A stretch of 6,052 bases of DNA from Lactobacillales bacterium. GTDB lineage: Bacteria > Bacillota > Bacilli > Lactobacillales > Streptococcaceae. Both the position numbers and the translations under genes were made by a program. The notes under the pieces were generated by a model. It searched no databases, was not told the origin of the DNA, and saw only the letters and a program-made list of their open reading frames with translations. The DNA lies in assembly GCA_031257815.1 (NCBI GenBank), contig JAIRNX010000004.1, positions 1 through 6,052 of the forward strand, written 5' to 3'. Of the stretch, positions 1 to 5,960 are shown piece by piece; the first letter of the stretch is position 1; the number at the start of each line of letters is the position of its first letter.

Positions 1-762
1 GGAGCGGGGATAGCGACCTTGTTGGCTCAAGCAATTGCTAGTTTATTATGCCTATTTTACATTTATCGAAAAATTCCGATTTTGCAAATTCACATTTCGG
101 ATTTTAAAAAGATCACAAAACGAGATTTTATGCAGCATATTCACTCAGGGGTTCCAATGGCCTTTCAGGCAAGCATTATTGCAATTGGTGCAGTTGTTTT
201 GCAATCAACTTTGAATTCTTTGGGGACAGATGTTGTAGCAGCGCAGGCTTCTTCTTCACGTATTGACCAGTTTGCAATTTTGCCGATGATGAGTTTCGGG
301 ATTACTATGGCAACATTTACGGCGCAAAATTGGGGTGCTCAAAAATATCAACGAATTATTCAAGGTGTGAAGCAAGGCTTAGTGTTATCGATTGCTTTTA
401 GTATTGTGGCAGGAGTAATTGAAATTTTTTTTGGCGATCGTTTAGTAAAGTTGTTTGTGAATGCCAAAGAAACTCGAGTTATTGCTTTAGCGCAAATGTA
501 CTTTAATATTAATGGATCGATGTATTGGATGCTTTCAATTCTTTTTATTTTGCGTTATACCTTACAAGGGCTGGGTAAAGCAGCTGTTCCTACCATTGCA
601 GGAATTGTGGAGTTATTAATGCGTAGTGGGGCAGCAATCATTTTAACGTTATTTTTTGGGTTTATAGGAGCTGCGTGGGCTGCTCCTTTGGCTTGGAGTG
701 GGGCGGTTATGATTTTATTGCCAAGCTATTTGATATCTTATAAACGACTAAAAAGAATGTAA
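1..762 (+). CDS. MATE family efflux transporter, C-terminal part (5' end outside window)
   Basis: This is an integral inner-membrane antiporter that would export cationic drugs or metabolites in exchange for Na+ or H+. The reading frame is open from the first base (Gly-Ala-Gly-Ile-Ala-Thr, like the 'GAAIAT' segment of MATE proteins), so the gene starts upstream and the TTG at 19 is not its start. About 253 residues are visible, a little over half of a usual 450-residue MATE protein. They cover the second six-helix lobe: several hydrophobic segments, the lobe signature TFTAQNWGAQKYQRI (nt ~310-355), the FGITMATF segment before it, and a basic tail (YKRLKRM). The pattern fits the NorM/DinF-like MATE superfamily of Bacillota. 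The substrate cannot be told from sequence. The gene ends 34 bases before the pcrA start with no terminator between them, so read-through into pcrA is likely. Confidence 0.93.
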   Translation, partial: GAGIATLLAQAIASLLCLFYIYRKIPILQIHISDFKKITKRDFMQHIHSGVPMAFQASIIAIGAVVLQSTLNSLGTDVVAAQASSSRIDQFAILPMMSFGITMATFTAQNWGAQKYQRIIQGVKQGLVLSIAFSIVAGVIEIFFGDRLVKLFVNAKETRVIALAQMYFNINGSMYWMLSILFILRYTLQGLGKAAVPTIAGIVELLMRSGAAIILTLFFGFIGAAWAAPLAWSGAVMILLPSYLISYKRLKRM

Positions 763-796
763 TTTGGTTAATTTAAAGTTTGGGGATTTAAGAGGT

Positions 797-3226
797 ATGG
801 AATTGTTAAATGAAATGAATCATAAGCAAAAAGAAGCAGTTAAAGCTTTAGAAGGGCCATTATTAGTTATGGCAGGCGCTGGTTCGGGCAAGACGCGTGT
901 GTTAACACATCGGATTGCTTACTTAATAAAAGAAAAGCAAGTTAAACCTTGGAATATTTTAGCGATTACTTTCACAAACAAAGCCGCTTATGAAATGAAG
1001 GAACGTGTTGTTAATCTTTTAGGAGATGTTGAAGGCGATGTTTGGATTTCGACTTTTCATTCGATGTGTATGCGAATTTTGCGTAGTGAGGCTGATAAAA
1101 TAGGTTATAGTCGCAGTTTTACAATTATTGATAGTAGTGAGCAAAAAACATTAATCAATCGCTTGTTAAGGGAATTGGATCTGAATTTAAGACAGTTTGT
1201 TGCAGCTAAAGTTTTGAGAACAATAAACCAAGTGAAAAATAAATTGCTAACACCTGAGAAATACAAAAAAGAGATTAAGAGTAAAAATATAAATGCTAGG
1301 TATTATGAAGAAAATATTGCAAAGCTTTATAAGCGCTACCAAAGAGAATTAAGGAATAATCAAATTATGGACTTTGATGATTTGATTATGAATACAGTGC
1401 ATTTATTTAAAGAAAATCCTGATGTTTTAAAGCGTTATCAAACAAAATTTCGCTATATTCATATCGATGAATATCAAGATACTAATCACGCGCAGTATCT
1501 TTTAGTAAATTTACTGGCAGAACGTTTTCGTAATTTATGCGTTGTAGGGGATGCTGATCAGTCCATTTATGGTTGGCGTGGAGCTGATATGCAAAATATT
1601 TTAGATTTTAAGAAAGATTATCCTGATGCTAAAGTTGTGATGCTAACACAAAATTATCGTTCAACTAAGCAAATTTTAGCAGCAGCAAATAGTGTTATTA
1701 AAAATAATCAAAATAGGTATAAGAAGGATTTATGGACGGAAAATATAGATGGAGAAATCATTACTCATTATCATGCTAAGTCTGGTGAGGATGAAGCTGA
1801 TTATGTAGCCCAAGAAATCAAACGTCAAATGCAAGAAAATAACCGAAGTTATAGTGATTTTGCTGTCCTTTATCGAACTAATGCGATGTCACGTTTAGTG
1901 GAAGAGCATTTTTTAAAGGAAAATATCCCGCATAAAATAGTTGGTGGACATAAGTTTTATGAACGTAAAGAAATCAAAGATATTATTGCTTATTTAAACT
2001 TAATAGCCAATCCTTTTGATAACATAAGTTTTTTAAGAATAGTTAATGAACCAATACGTGGGATCGGTGAAGTTACTCTTCAAAATTTAATATATTTTGC
2101 AGAGTTTTATGATTTATCTTTATTAGAAGCTGCAAAGGATAATGTTATCATTAATATTTACGATAAAAATGTAAAACCAAGTAGTGATAAGGAAGAAAAG
2201 CTTTCTTCAGTTAAAGAGTTAAAAAAATTTAGTGAGAAGTATGGCTTGTTTTTTTATGATTTAAGAGGAAAAATTCAATTTTCTAAAATGTCTAAGAAAG
2301 CGGCAAGAAATTTAGTTAATTTTGCCAAATCCATTGAAAGGTTTGGGGAATTGATACATGATACAGAAATCTCAATTACTGATTTAGTAAAGAAAACCTT
2401 AGCTCAAACGGGATATAGAAAAGATTTGCATGATAAAGGAACATTAGAAGCTGAAAATCGTTTAGAGAATTTAGAAGAGTTTTTAAATGTAACGAAAAGA
2501 TTCGATAAAGAATTTGCTAAGAAAGAGCATATAAAAGAAGAGCAACAAGCAAGACTGGCAACATTTTTAAGTGATGTATCTTTAGTTTCTGATACGGATA
2601 ATATGGACGATAAAAAAAGCAAAGAACAAGTTACCTTAATGACTTTGCATTCAGCCAAAGGTCTTGAATTTCCAGTTGTTTTTTTAATTGGAATGGAACA
2701 AGGAATTTTTCCAAGGGTTACTGTTATGCGAGATGACGATAAAATGGAAGAAGAGCGACGTCTTGCTTATGTAGGTATTACTCGGGCTAGAGAAAAGCTT
2801 TATCTGAGTAATGCTCATAAACGCATGCTTCATGGTGAATATAGTTTTAATAAAGTTAGTCCTTTTATAAAGGAAATTGATGGTAAATTTTTAGATTACA
2901 TAGAAGCTGTGCAAAAGCGTTTAAATAAAAGCAATGATGATTCGATGTTTTATAATTTTGATAAGTTTAGTCTTAAGGAAGACTTGAGAAATGTAGAAAG
3001 TTATTTTTTTAATTCCAAACCAACTGTTAGTAATAAAGTTCTGAACAATAAAAAAGAAGAAGGATCAGCTAAAGACTGGAAAGCAGGTGATAAGTTAGAG
3101 CATAAATTATGGGGAGTTGGTGTTGTTGGCAGCGTTTCAGATAATGGAAAAGATTTAAAAGTGATTTTTTCAGATAAAGGTGTAAAACAAATTTCAGTAG
3201 TATATGCACCGATTAAAAAGTGTTAG
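797..3226 (+). CDS. pcrA: ATP-dependent DNA helicase PcrA (UvrD/Rep family, superfamily 1A)
   Basis: PcrA is a 3'-5' DNA helicase for nucleotide-excision repair, plasmid replication and removal of RecA or RNA polymerase from DNA. From ATG 797 it has 809 residues. All SF1A motifs are present: GAGSGKT (27-33, Walker A), ITFTNKAA (Ia), IHIDEYQDT with D224/E225 (II), VVGDADQSIYGWRGAD (III), LTQNYRST with R288 (IV), TLHSAKGLEF (616-625, V) and EEERRLAYVGITRARE (651-666, VI). Residues 761-809 (WKAGDKLEHKLWGVGVVGSV onward) match the Tudor-like RNA-polymerase-binding tail of Gram-positive PcrA. It is longer than B. subtilis PcrA (about 740), partly from ~45 extra lysine-rich residues near 450-498 in domain 2B. 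The start is uncertain. ATG 797 gives the family-like MELLNEMNHKQKEAV with GGGGA 11 bases upstream. TTG 803 has AGAGG (791-795) at 7 bases. TTG 764 would add 11 unmatched residues. The TAG stop lies inside the repeat at 3224. Confidence 0.97.
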   Translation: MELLNEMNHKQKEAVKALEGPLLVMAGAGSGKTRVLTHRIAYLIKEKQVKPWNILAITFTNKAAYEMKERVVNLLGDVEGDVWISTFHSMCMRILRSEADKIGYSRSFTIIDSSEQKTLINRLLRELDLNLRQFVAAKVLRTINQVKNKLLTPEKYKKEIKSKNINARYYEENIAKLYKRYQRELRNNQIMDFDDLIMNTVHLFKENPDVLKRYQTKFRYIHIDEYQDTNHAQYLLVNLLAERFRNLCVVGDADQSIYGWRGADMQNILDFKKDYPDAKVVMLTQNYRSTKQILAAANSVIKNNQNRYKKDLWTENIDGEIITHYHAKSGEDEADYVAQEIKRQMQENNRSYSDFAVLYRTNAMSRLVEEHFLKENIPHKIVGGHKFYERKEIKDIIAYLNLIANPFDNISFLRIVNEPIRGIGEVTLQNLIYFAEFYDLSLLEAAKDNVIINIYDKNVKPSSDKEEKLSSVKELKKFSEKYGLFFYDLRGKIQFSKMSKKAARNLVNFAKSIERFGELIHDTEISITDLVKKTLAQTGYRKDLHDKGTLEAENRLENLEEFLNVTKRFDKEFAKKEHIKEEQQARLATFLSDVSLVSDTDNMDDKKSKEQVTLMTLHSAKGLEFPVVFLIGMEQGIFPRVTVMRDDDKMEEERRLAYVGITRAREKLYLSNAHKRMLHGEYSFNKVSPFIKEIDGKFLDYIEAVQKRLNKSNDDSMFYNFDKFSLKEDLRNVESYFFNSKPTVSNKVLNNKKEEGSAKDWKAGDKLEHKLWGVGVVGSVSDNGKDLKVIFSDKGVKQISVVYAPIKKC

Positions 3227-3387
3227 AACCTGTTGACGATCTCTAGCGAAATGAATTTTTGAGCTATTTTTTCACAATTTGAGGCAAAAAACGTAGGTTT
3301 AGCGGTGCTAAATCGAGGCTTTTTAACAAAAAAGTGTGGAAAAATAGCCAAAATGATTCATCGCTCCGAGATCGTTAACAGGTTCTA
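3224..3387. repeat. 164-bp near-perfect palindromic repeat (MITE-like), copy 1
   Basis: The two halves are inverted copies of each other. The left tip TAGAACCTGTTGACGATCTC (3224-3243) matches the reverse complement of 3368-3387 at 19 of 20 bases. Inside the tips the arms keep matching with small gaps (AGCGA, ATGAAT, TTTT, GCTATTTTT, CACA in the same order). The apex is TTTAGC-GGT-GCTAAA (3298-3312), exactly at the centre. The whole could fold into one long RNA hairpin or DNA cruciform. A TA dinucleotide sits at each tip, as expected if the element went in at a TA target. No coding sequence is inside. The left tip provides the TAG stop of pcrA, and the element ends 50 bases before dprA. It may act as a terminator or attenuator between the two genes. 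A related copy lies at 4367-4525, and the pair look like a non-autonomous MITE or an ERIC-type intergenic repeat. Confidence 0.85.
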
Positions 3388-3426
3388 AGTTAGAATTTTT
3401 GCGTACTTTCATTGTGAATGGATTTT

Positions 3427-3431
3427 GGAGG
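3427..3431 (+). promoter_or_regulatory. dprA ribosome binding site GGAGG
   Basis: A full GGAGG lies 6 bases before ATG 3438. It decides the dprA start in favour of 3438 over the in-frame TTG at 3399, which would add 13 residues not typical of DprA. Confidence 0.85.
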
Positions 3432-3437
3432 TACGAT

Positions 3438-4292
3438 ATGCAGTTATCAACAGAAATGTTAGTGCGTTTAAAGCTGGCTAAAGGTATAAGCAATTTAGGG
3501 ATTTGGCAAATTATTAAGGCATTGCGTGATTTTGAATTAGCAGGCGAGTTAACAGCATATGAGATTGCTGAGTTAGCTGGACTTAGAAAAACACGTTGGT
3601 CATTTATAACTTCATTTAATGAAATGGAGGAAAAGGTTGATTCTGTTATAAAAACTCATTCATTGATAACAATTTATGATGAATTTTACCCCCCGTTATT
3701 AAGGGAGATGTATAACGCTCCGGTAGTTTTGTTTTATAAAGGAAAAAAGGAGTTGCTTAAAACTAGTGCTTTGTCTTTTGTTGGTTCGCGGAAGGCTACA
3801 AAGGTTGGTTTGACAAGCTGTAAAAAATTAATTCAAGAGTTACCTCAACATTTTACGATTGTCTCTGGTTTGGCCAAAGGAATTGATGCAATGAGTCATA
3901 AAGCAGCAATAATGTGTGGCAAAAGAACGATTAGTGTTATTGGCTCAGGTTTAGATGTTGTTTATCCAAAAGCAAACCAGGCATTATTTGATTATTTAAG
4001 CAAAGATGAACTGATTATCAGCGAGTATCTTAATGGGACGCTGCCTTTAAAACATCACTTTCCAGAGCGCAATCGCATTATTGCTGGTTTAAGCATGGGA
4101 ACGGTAGTCTTTGAGGCAAAGCAGCGCAGCGGCTCATTGATTACTTGTGAGCGAGCGATGGAAGAAGGGCGTGAAGTTTTTGCTGTTCCTGGGGAAATTT
4201 TAACGGGGAATTCTAATGGTTGTCATCAATTGATTCAACAAGGGGCAAAATGTGTCTTTTCAGCCAAAGATATTTTAGCTGAAATTTCTTGA
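3438..4292 (+). CDS. dprA: DNA processing protein DprA (Smf)
   Basis: DprA binds incoming single-stranded DNA in the cytoplasm and loads RecA during natural transformation; it also occurs in non-competent species. The protein has 284 residues, near the 283-297 of Streptococcus and Bacillus DprA. The N-terminal ~70 residues form the SAM/HhH-like helical part. The Rossmann-like core follows: LSFVGSRKAT (112-121), IVSGLAKGIDAMSHKAA (141-157), VIGSGLDVVYP (167-177), HHFPERNRIIAGLS (206-219), RSGSLIT (230-236), VFAVPGEI (247-254) and GCHQLIQQGA (261-270). It stops right after the core (DILAEIS), so the C-terminal winged-helix (DML1-like) domain of longer DprA proteins is absent, as is common in Bacillota. 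The start is set by GGAGG at 3427-3431. The usual neighbour topA is not seen downstream; a repeat and an unrelated secreted-protein gene follow. No clear promoter was found in the 50 bases between the repeat and the start, and no clear terminator follows the stop. Confidence 0.96.
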   Translation: MQLSTEMLVRLKLAKGISNLGIWQIIKALRDFELAGELTAYEIAELAGLRKTRWSFITSFNEMEEKVDSVIKTHSLITIYDEFYPPLLREMYNAPVVLFYKGKKELLKTSALSFVGSRKATKVGLTSCKKLIQELPQHFTIVSGLAKGIDAMSHKAAIMCGKRTISVIGSGLDVVYPKANQALFDYLSKDELIISEYLNGTLPLKHHFPERNRIIAGLSMGTVVFEAKQRSGSLITCERAMEEGREVFAVPGEILTGNSNGCHQLIQQGAKCVFSAKDILAEIS

Positions 4293-4317
4293 AAAACTAA
4301 AAGAAGGAAAGTGCAAG

Positions 4318-4545
4318 AGAGTGTAAAGTCAATTGTGCAGTAACCTTACCTAAAATTTGGTTGCTTAGAGCCTGTTAATGATCTCTCTATTTGATGAATC
4401 CCGTTATACAAGTTGTAATCAAGCAAAACTTGAACAAATCGTAAGGAACCCGATAGGTTTTTTGACGAAGAAAGGCACAAAATTTCCAAAAAAGTCGCAA
4501 TTATGGAGACAAGTTAACAGGCTCTTACAATTTACTTTGCACTCT
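4318..4545. repeat. Outer 19-bp imperfect inverted repeat enclosing repeat copy 2
   Basis: AGAGTGTAAAGTCAATTGT (4318-4336) pairs with ACAATTTACTTTGCACTCT (4527-4545) at 17 of 19 positions. The right arm directly abuts the right end of the inner palindromic element, while 30 bases separate the left arm from the inner element. The arms could be terminal repeats of an older mobile remnant, or of a dyad into which the inner element inserted. No enzyme gene is associated with them. Confidence 0.5.
4367..4525. repeat. Palindromic intergenic repeat, diverged copy 2
   Basis: The ends are a perfect 12-bp inverted repeat, AGAGCCTGTTAA (4367-4378) and TTAACAGGCTCT (4514-4525). The left part, TAGAGCCTGTTAATGATCTC (4366-4385), matches the right tip of the copy at 3224-3387 (reverse complement) at 18 of 20 bases, and both then share GATGAATC a few bases further in. 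The length (159 bp) is almost that of copy 1 (164 bp). The interior is much less self-complementary than in copy 1, with only small dyads (CAAGTT/AACTTG at 4409-4432). TTA flanks the GAGCC...GGCTC core on both sides, which could be a short target duplication. No transposase is encoded. Confidence 0.72.
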
Positions 4546-4645
4546 TTATTTTGGTGGCGCAATTTGAAGCATTCAAAAAAATGGGAAAAATTTTATACAT
4601 TTTGCTCGATATAAGTTTTTGTGAACATTTCAACAAAAAGCCTTG

Positions 4646-4674
4646 TTGATATGCTTTTGATTATTTATGATAAT
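4646..4674 (+). promoter_or_regulatory. Sigma-A-type promoter for the secreted-protein gene
   Basis: TTGATA (4646-4651), a 17-base spacer and GATAAT (4669-4674) match the vegetative consensus at 5 of 6 positions in each box with ideal spacing. Transcription would start near 4681 and leave a leader of about 120 bases before ATG 4802. A dyad, TCAACAA-N6-TTGTTGA (4630-4649), overlaps the -35 box. A poorer alternative with TATACT at 4734-4739 lacks a -35. Confidence 0.55.
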
Positions 4675-4801
4675 TGCTAACTTTTAAAGTGGGTAATTTT
4701 TTTCAAATTCGCATTAATCGATTTAAAATCTTTTATACTTATTTACGTAAGGGATGGATTAAAAATTCCAATAATAATTTAAAGAAAGCAGAGGAAAATA
4801 A

Positions 4802-5449
4802 ATGAATAAAAAGTTTAAAAAATTAGTTTTTGGTCTAGCACTTCTAGCTCCTTTAGCTTGTGCTGTGCCAGCTAAAGCACAACAATTTACAGGAGCGGCT
4901 CCAGGTAGCCCAGAACAATTACCTTTAACATGGTGGGATTCTACTAGTAGATTTGATTTTCAAACAACAACTGATAGAAAAAACGCTGTTGTTCAAGGAA
5001 TTTTAAGTTTACAAAATCGATATAACATATTTGATATTTTGTTATCAGCTCAAGATCTCTATGTCAACCGTGATAGCTATCGATCTTTGGACATCGCTGA
5101 ATTGCCTGAGGTTAAAACCAAATTTGGAGCACTTCAAGAACGAAGAGCTCTGACTGAATTAAATATTATGGCTGACTTCGTTAGAAGTTCAATGGTTGAT
5201 GTTTATGACGAATTACGTGCTATATGTTCACATGAATCTAAATATTCATTAGCAGATCTAGAAACAAAGACAACCACTTTAACTATTACTTTAAACAAAG
5301 CCGAGGAAACAAATCGTAATTTTCATCTTATCATAGATGGATTGAATAATAAGAAATTTTCTAAATTGATATTATTAGAAACAAATTATTTTACAAGACA
5401 CAATGTTGCAACAAATGATATCTTATTTACTACATTTGTAGATGAATAA
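4802..5449 (+). CDS. Secreted protein of unknown function with signal peptide
   Basis: I do not recognise the family. The 215-residue product has a classic Sec signal peptide: a basic start (MNKKFKKL), a hydrophobic core (VFGLALLAPLACAV), and an A-K-A cleavage site after residue 26, so the mature protein would begin with QQFTGAAPGS. The cysteine at 20 lies in the core, but the preceding PLA is not a good lipobox, so a lipoprotein is unlikely. The mature part (~189 residues) has an acidic-aromatic segment near the start (LTWWDSTSRFDF). It then looks mainly helical and has one cysteine (RAIC) and no repeats, membrane anchor or sorting signal. The start is set by AGAGGA (4790-4795), 6 bases before ATG. 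The gene has its own promoter upstream and a strong terminator 13 bases downstream, so it is monocistronic. That it is a soluble exported or periplasmic protein is inferred; function is open. Confidence 0.85.
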   Translation: MNKKFKKLVFGLALLAPLACAVPAKAQQFTGAAPGSPEQLPLTWWDSTSRFDFQTTTDRKNAVVQGILSLQNRYNIFDILLSAQDLYVNRDSYRSLDIAELPEVKTKFGALQERRALTELNIMADFVRSSMVDVYDELRAICSHESKYSLADLETKTTTLTITLNKAEETNRNFHLIIDGLNNKKFSKLILLETNYFTRHNVATNDILFTTFVDE

Positions 5450-5462
5450 AATGTAAAAAAAT

Positions 5463-5500
5463 AAAAGGTTGTTCCAAAAATTGGGAGCAATCTTTTTGTT
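5463..5500 (+). terminator. Rho-independent terminator of the secreted-protein gene
   Basis: The 12-bp stem AAAGGTTGTTCC (5464-5475) pairs with GGAGCAATCTTT (5484-5495), with two G-U pairs and an 8-base loop. It ends in a run of five T (5493-5497). An A-T pair at 5463/5496 extends it. It begins 13 bases after the stop codon. Confidence 0.88.
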
Positions 5501-5570
5501 TGCCCAGCATGGATTTAAACTTCCCCCATAATTTTAAATAGTTATCATGATGTTATGGATAAATTAAAAT

Positions 5571-5717
5571 ATGAAAAACTCACAACATTCAATATTAAGT
5601 AGCGGGCAAACAAAACATGATGCAAAAGCATTTTATGCGTTACTTAGTAGCGAAAAATTCAAGCTTGAACATTTGATATATAGCAGTTTGCAAAAAGCTT
5701 GGCATAAAGAAGAATAA
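5571..5717 (+). CDS. Possible 48-residue small protein or gene remnant
   Basis: An open frame from ATG 5571 to TAA 5715 encodes a hydrophilic, probably helical peptide (start MKNSQHSILSSGQTK, end SSLQKAWHKEE). There is no good ribosome binding site; the upstream bases are TGGATAAATTAAAAT. No family is recognised. The amino-acid make-up is plausible for a real protein, and the frame just downstream (5723-5812) could be its frameshifted continuation. It may be a remnant of a larger lost gene, a small gene, or chance. Confidence 0.25.
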   Translation: MKNSQHSILSSGQTKHDAKAFYALLSSEKFKLEHLIYSSLQKAWHKEE

Positions 5718-5722
5718 AAGTT

Positions 5723-5812
5723 TTGGATAAACTTACACAATTTACTCAAATTATCCATGCTTACCTTCAAGTCATCAGAAATCAAGTAGAGTGGATTAAT
5801 CAGCGGATCTGA
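5723..5812 (+). pseudogene. Possible 29-codon ORF remnant running into the palindrome
   Basis: From TTG 5723 to TGA 5810 the frame reads LDKLTQFTQIIHAYLQV and ends in WINQRI, an amphipathic helix-like peptide. It is in a different frame from 5571-5717 and starts 5 bases after it. Its last third lies in the left arm of the perfect palindrome at 5779-5833. It has no strong ribosome binding site. It could be the tail of a frameshifted gene truncated by whatever created the palindrome, or simply chance. Confidence 0.2.
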
Positions 5813-5833
5813 TTAATCCACTCTACTTGATTT
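5779..5833. repeat. Perfect inverted repeat, 25-bp stem with 5-base loop
   Basis: The left arm 5779-5803 (AAATCAAGTAGAGTGG...) is the exact reverse complement of 5809-5833 (...CCACTCTACTTGATTT), with CGGAT between them. The stem could form a very stable RNA hairpin or a DNA cruciform. Four T follow the stem base (5831-5834) and AAA precedes it, so a two-way terminator is possible, although the T run is short. It lies about 80 bases before the promoter of the gene at 5961 and would insulate it from upstream transcription. Confidence 0.8.
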
Positions 5834-5888
5834 TAGGTTATAAGTCTAAGCGTTATAAAAATTAGTTTTTGTAGTAATTTTTTACCAT

Positions 5889-5917
5889 TTTACGTTTTTT
5901 CCCGTTCATGTTACAAT
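5889..5917 (+). promoter_or_regulatory. Extended -10 promoter for the Rpn-family gene
   Basis: TGTTACAAT (5909-5917) is an extended -10 element with TACAAT at 5912-5917. A weak -35, TTTACG (5889-5894), lies 17 bases upstream. Transcription would start near 5924 and leave a leader of about 37 bases. Confidence 0.5.
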
Positions 5918-5960
5918 TTTCTTAGAAATAAAGGAAAAATTTTATTAGGAGCTTTTACAC

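Larger units (their letters stand above)
4293..4801. other. 509-bp intergenic region with repeats and promoter
   Basis: No convincing gene is present here. From left to right the region has an outer inverted-repeat arm (4318-4336), a palindromic repeat copy (4367-4525), and the second outer arm (4527-4545). A very AT-rich stretch follows (4546-4629) in which I see nothing definite. Last come the promoter and leader of the gene at 4802. The 4378-4614 frame is open only by chance, because it starts inside the repeat. No intrinsic terminator for dprA is evident; the repeat may serve. Confidence 0.7.
5450..5960. other. 511-bp intergenic region with possible small ORFs and a perfect palindrome
   Basis: Beyond the terminator this stretch has no gene of normal size on either strand. 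It holds two doubtful small ORFs (5571-5717 and 5723-5812), a perfect long palindrome (5779-5833), and the promoter and leader of the gene at 5961. A 12-bp inverted repeat, TTTTGTTTGCCC (5494-5505) and GGGCAAACAAAA (5604-5615), brackets the first part. The composition suggests a decayed or shuffled region. Confidence 0.6.

Noticed and set aside
764..796. TTG start of pcrA 33 bases upstream of the chosen ATG
   Set aside because: The extra 11 residues do not resemble the PcrA N-terminus and there is no good ribosome binding site before TTG 764.
2404..2658. 84-codon open frame on the minus strand
   Set aside because: It lies entirely within the strongly conserved pcrA coding sequence and is an antisense shadow rich in Ser/Leu/Cys.
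3399..3437. Upstream TTG start for dprA
   Set aside because: GGAGG at 3427-3431 is ideally spaced for ATG 3438, and the added 13 residues are not typical of DprA.
3224..4527. CRISPR array or composite transposon formed by the two repeat copies around dprA
   Set aside because: There are only two copies, they are over 1 kb apart with a housekeeping gene between them, and no transposase or regular spacer pattern is present.
4378..4614. 78-codon open frame starting MISLFDESRY
   Set aside because: It begins inside the tip of the palindromic repeat, runs through the whole element and the outer inverted-repeat arm, has no ribosome binding site, and gives a low-complexity basic/aromatic peptide. 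It is most likely chance.
4802..4876. Lipoprotein signal (cysteine 20 in the signal peptide)
   Set aside because: The residues before the cysteine (P-L-A) do not make a good lipobox, while A-K-A followed by Q at 24-27 is a good signal peptidase I site.
5640..5760. Minus-strand 41-codon frame opposite the small ORFs
   Set aside because: It has no ribosome binding site and an unlikely Cys/Leu/Ser-rich composition; the forward frames look more protein-like.
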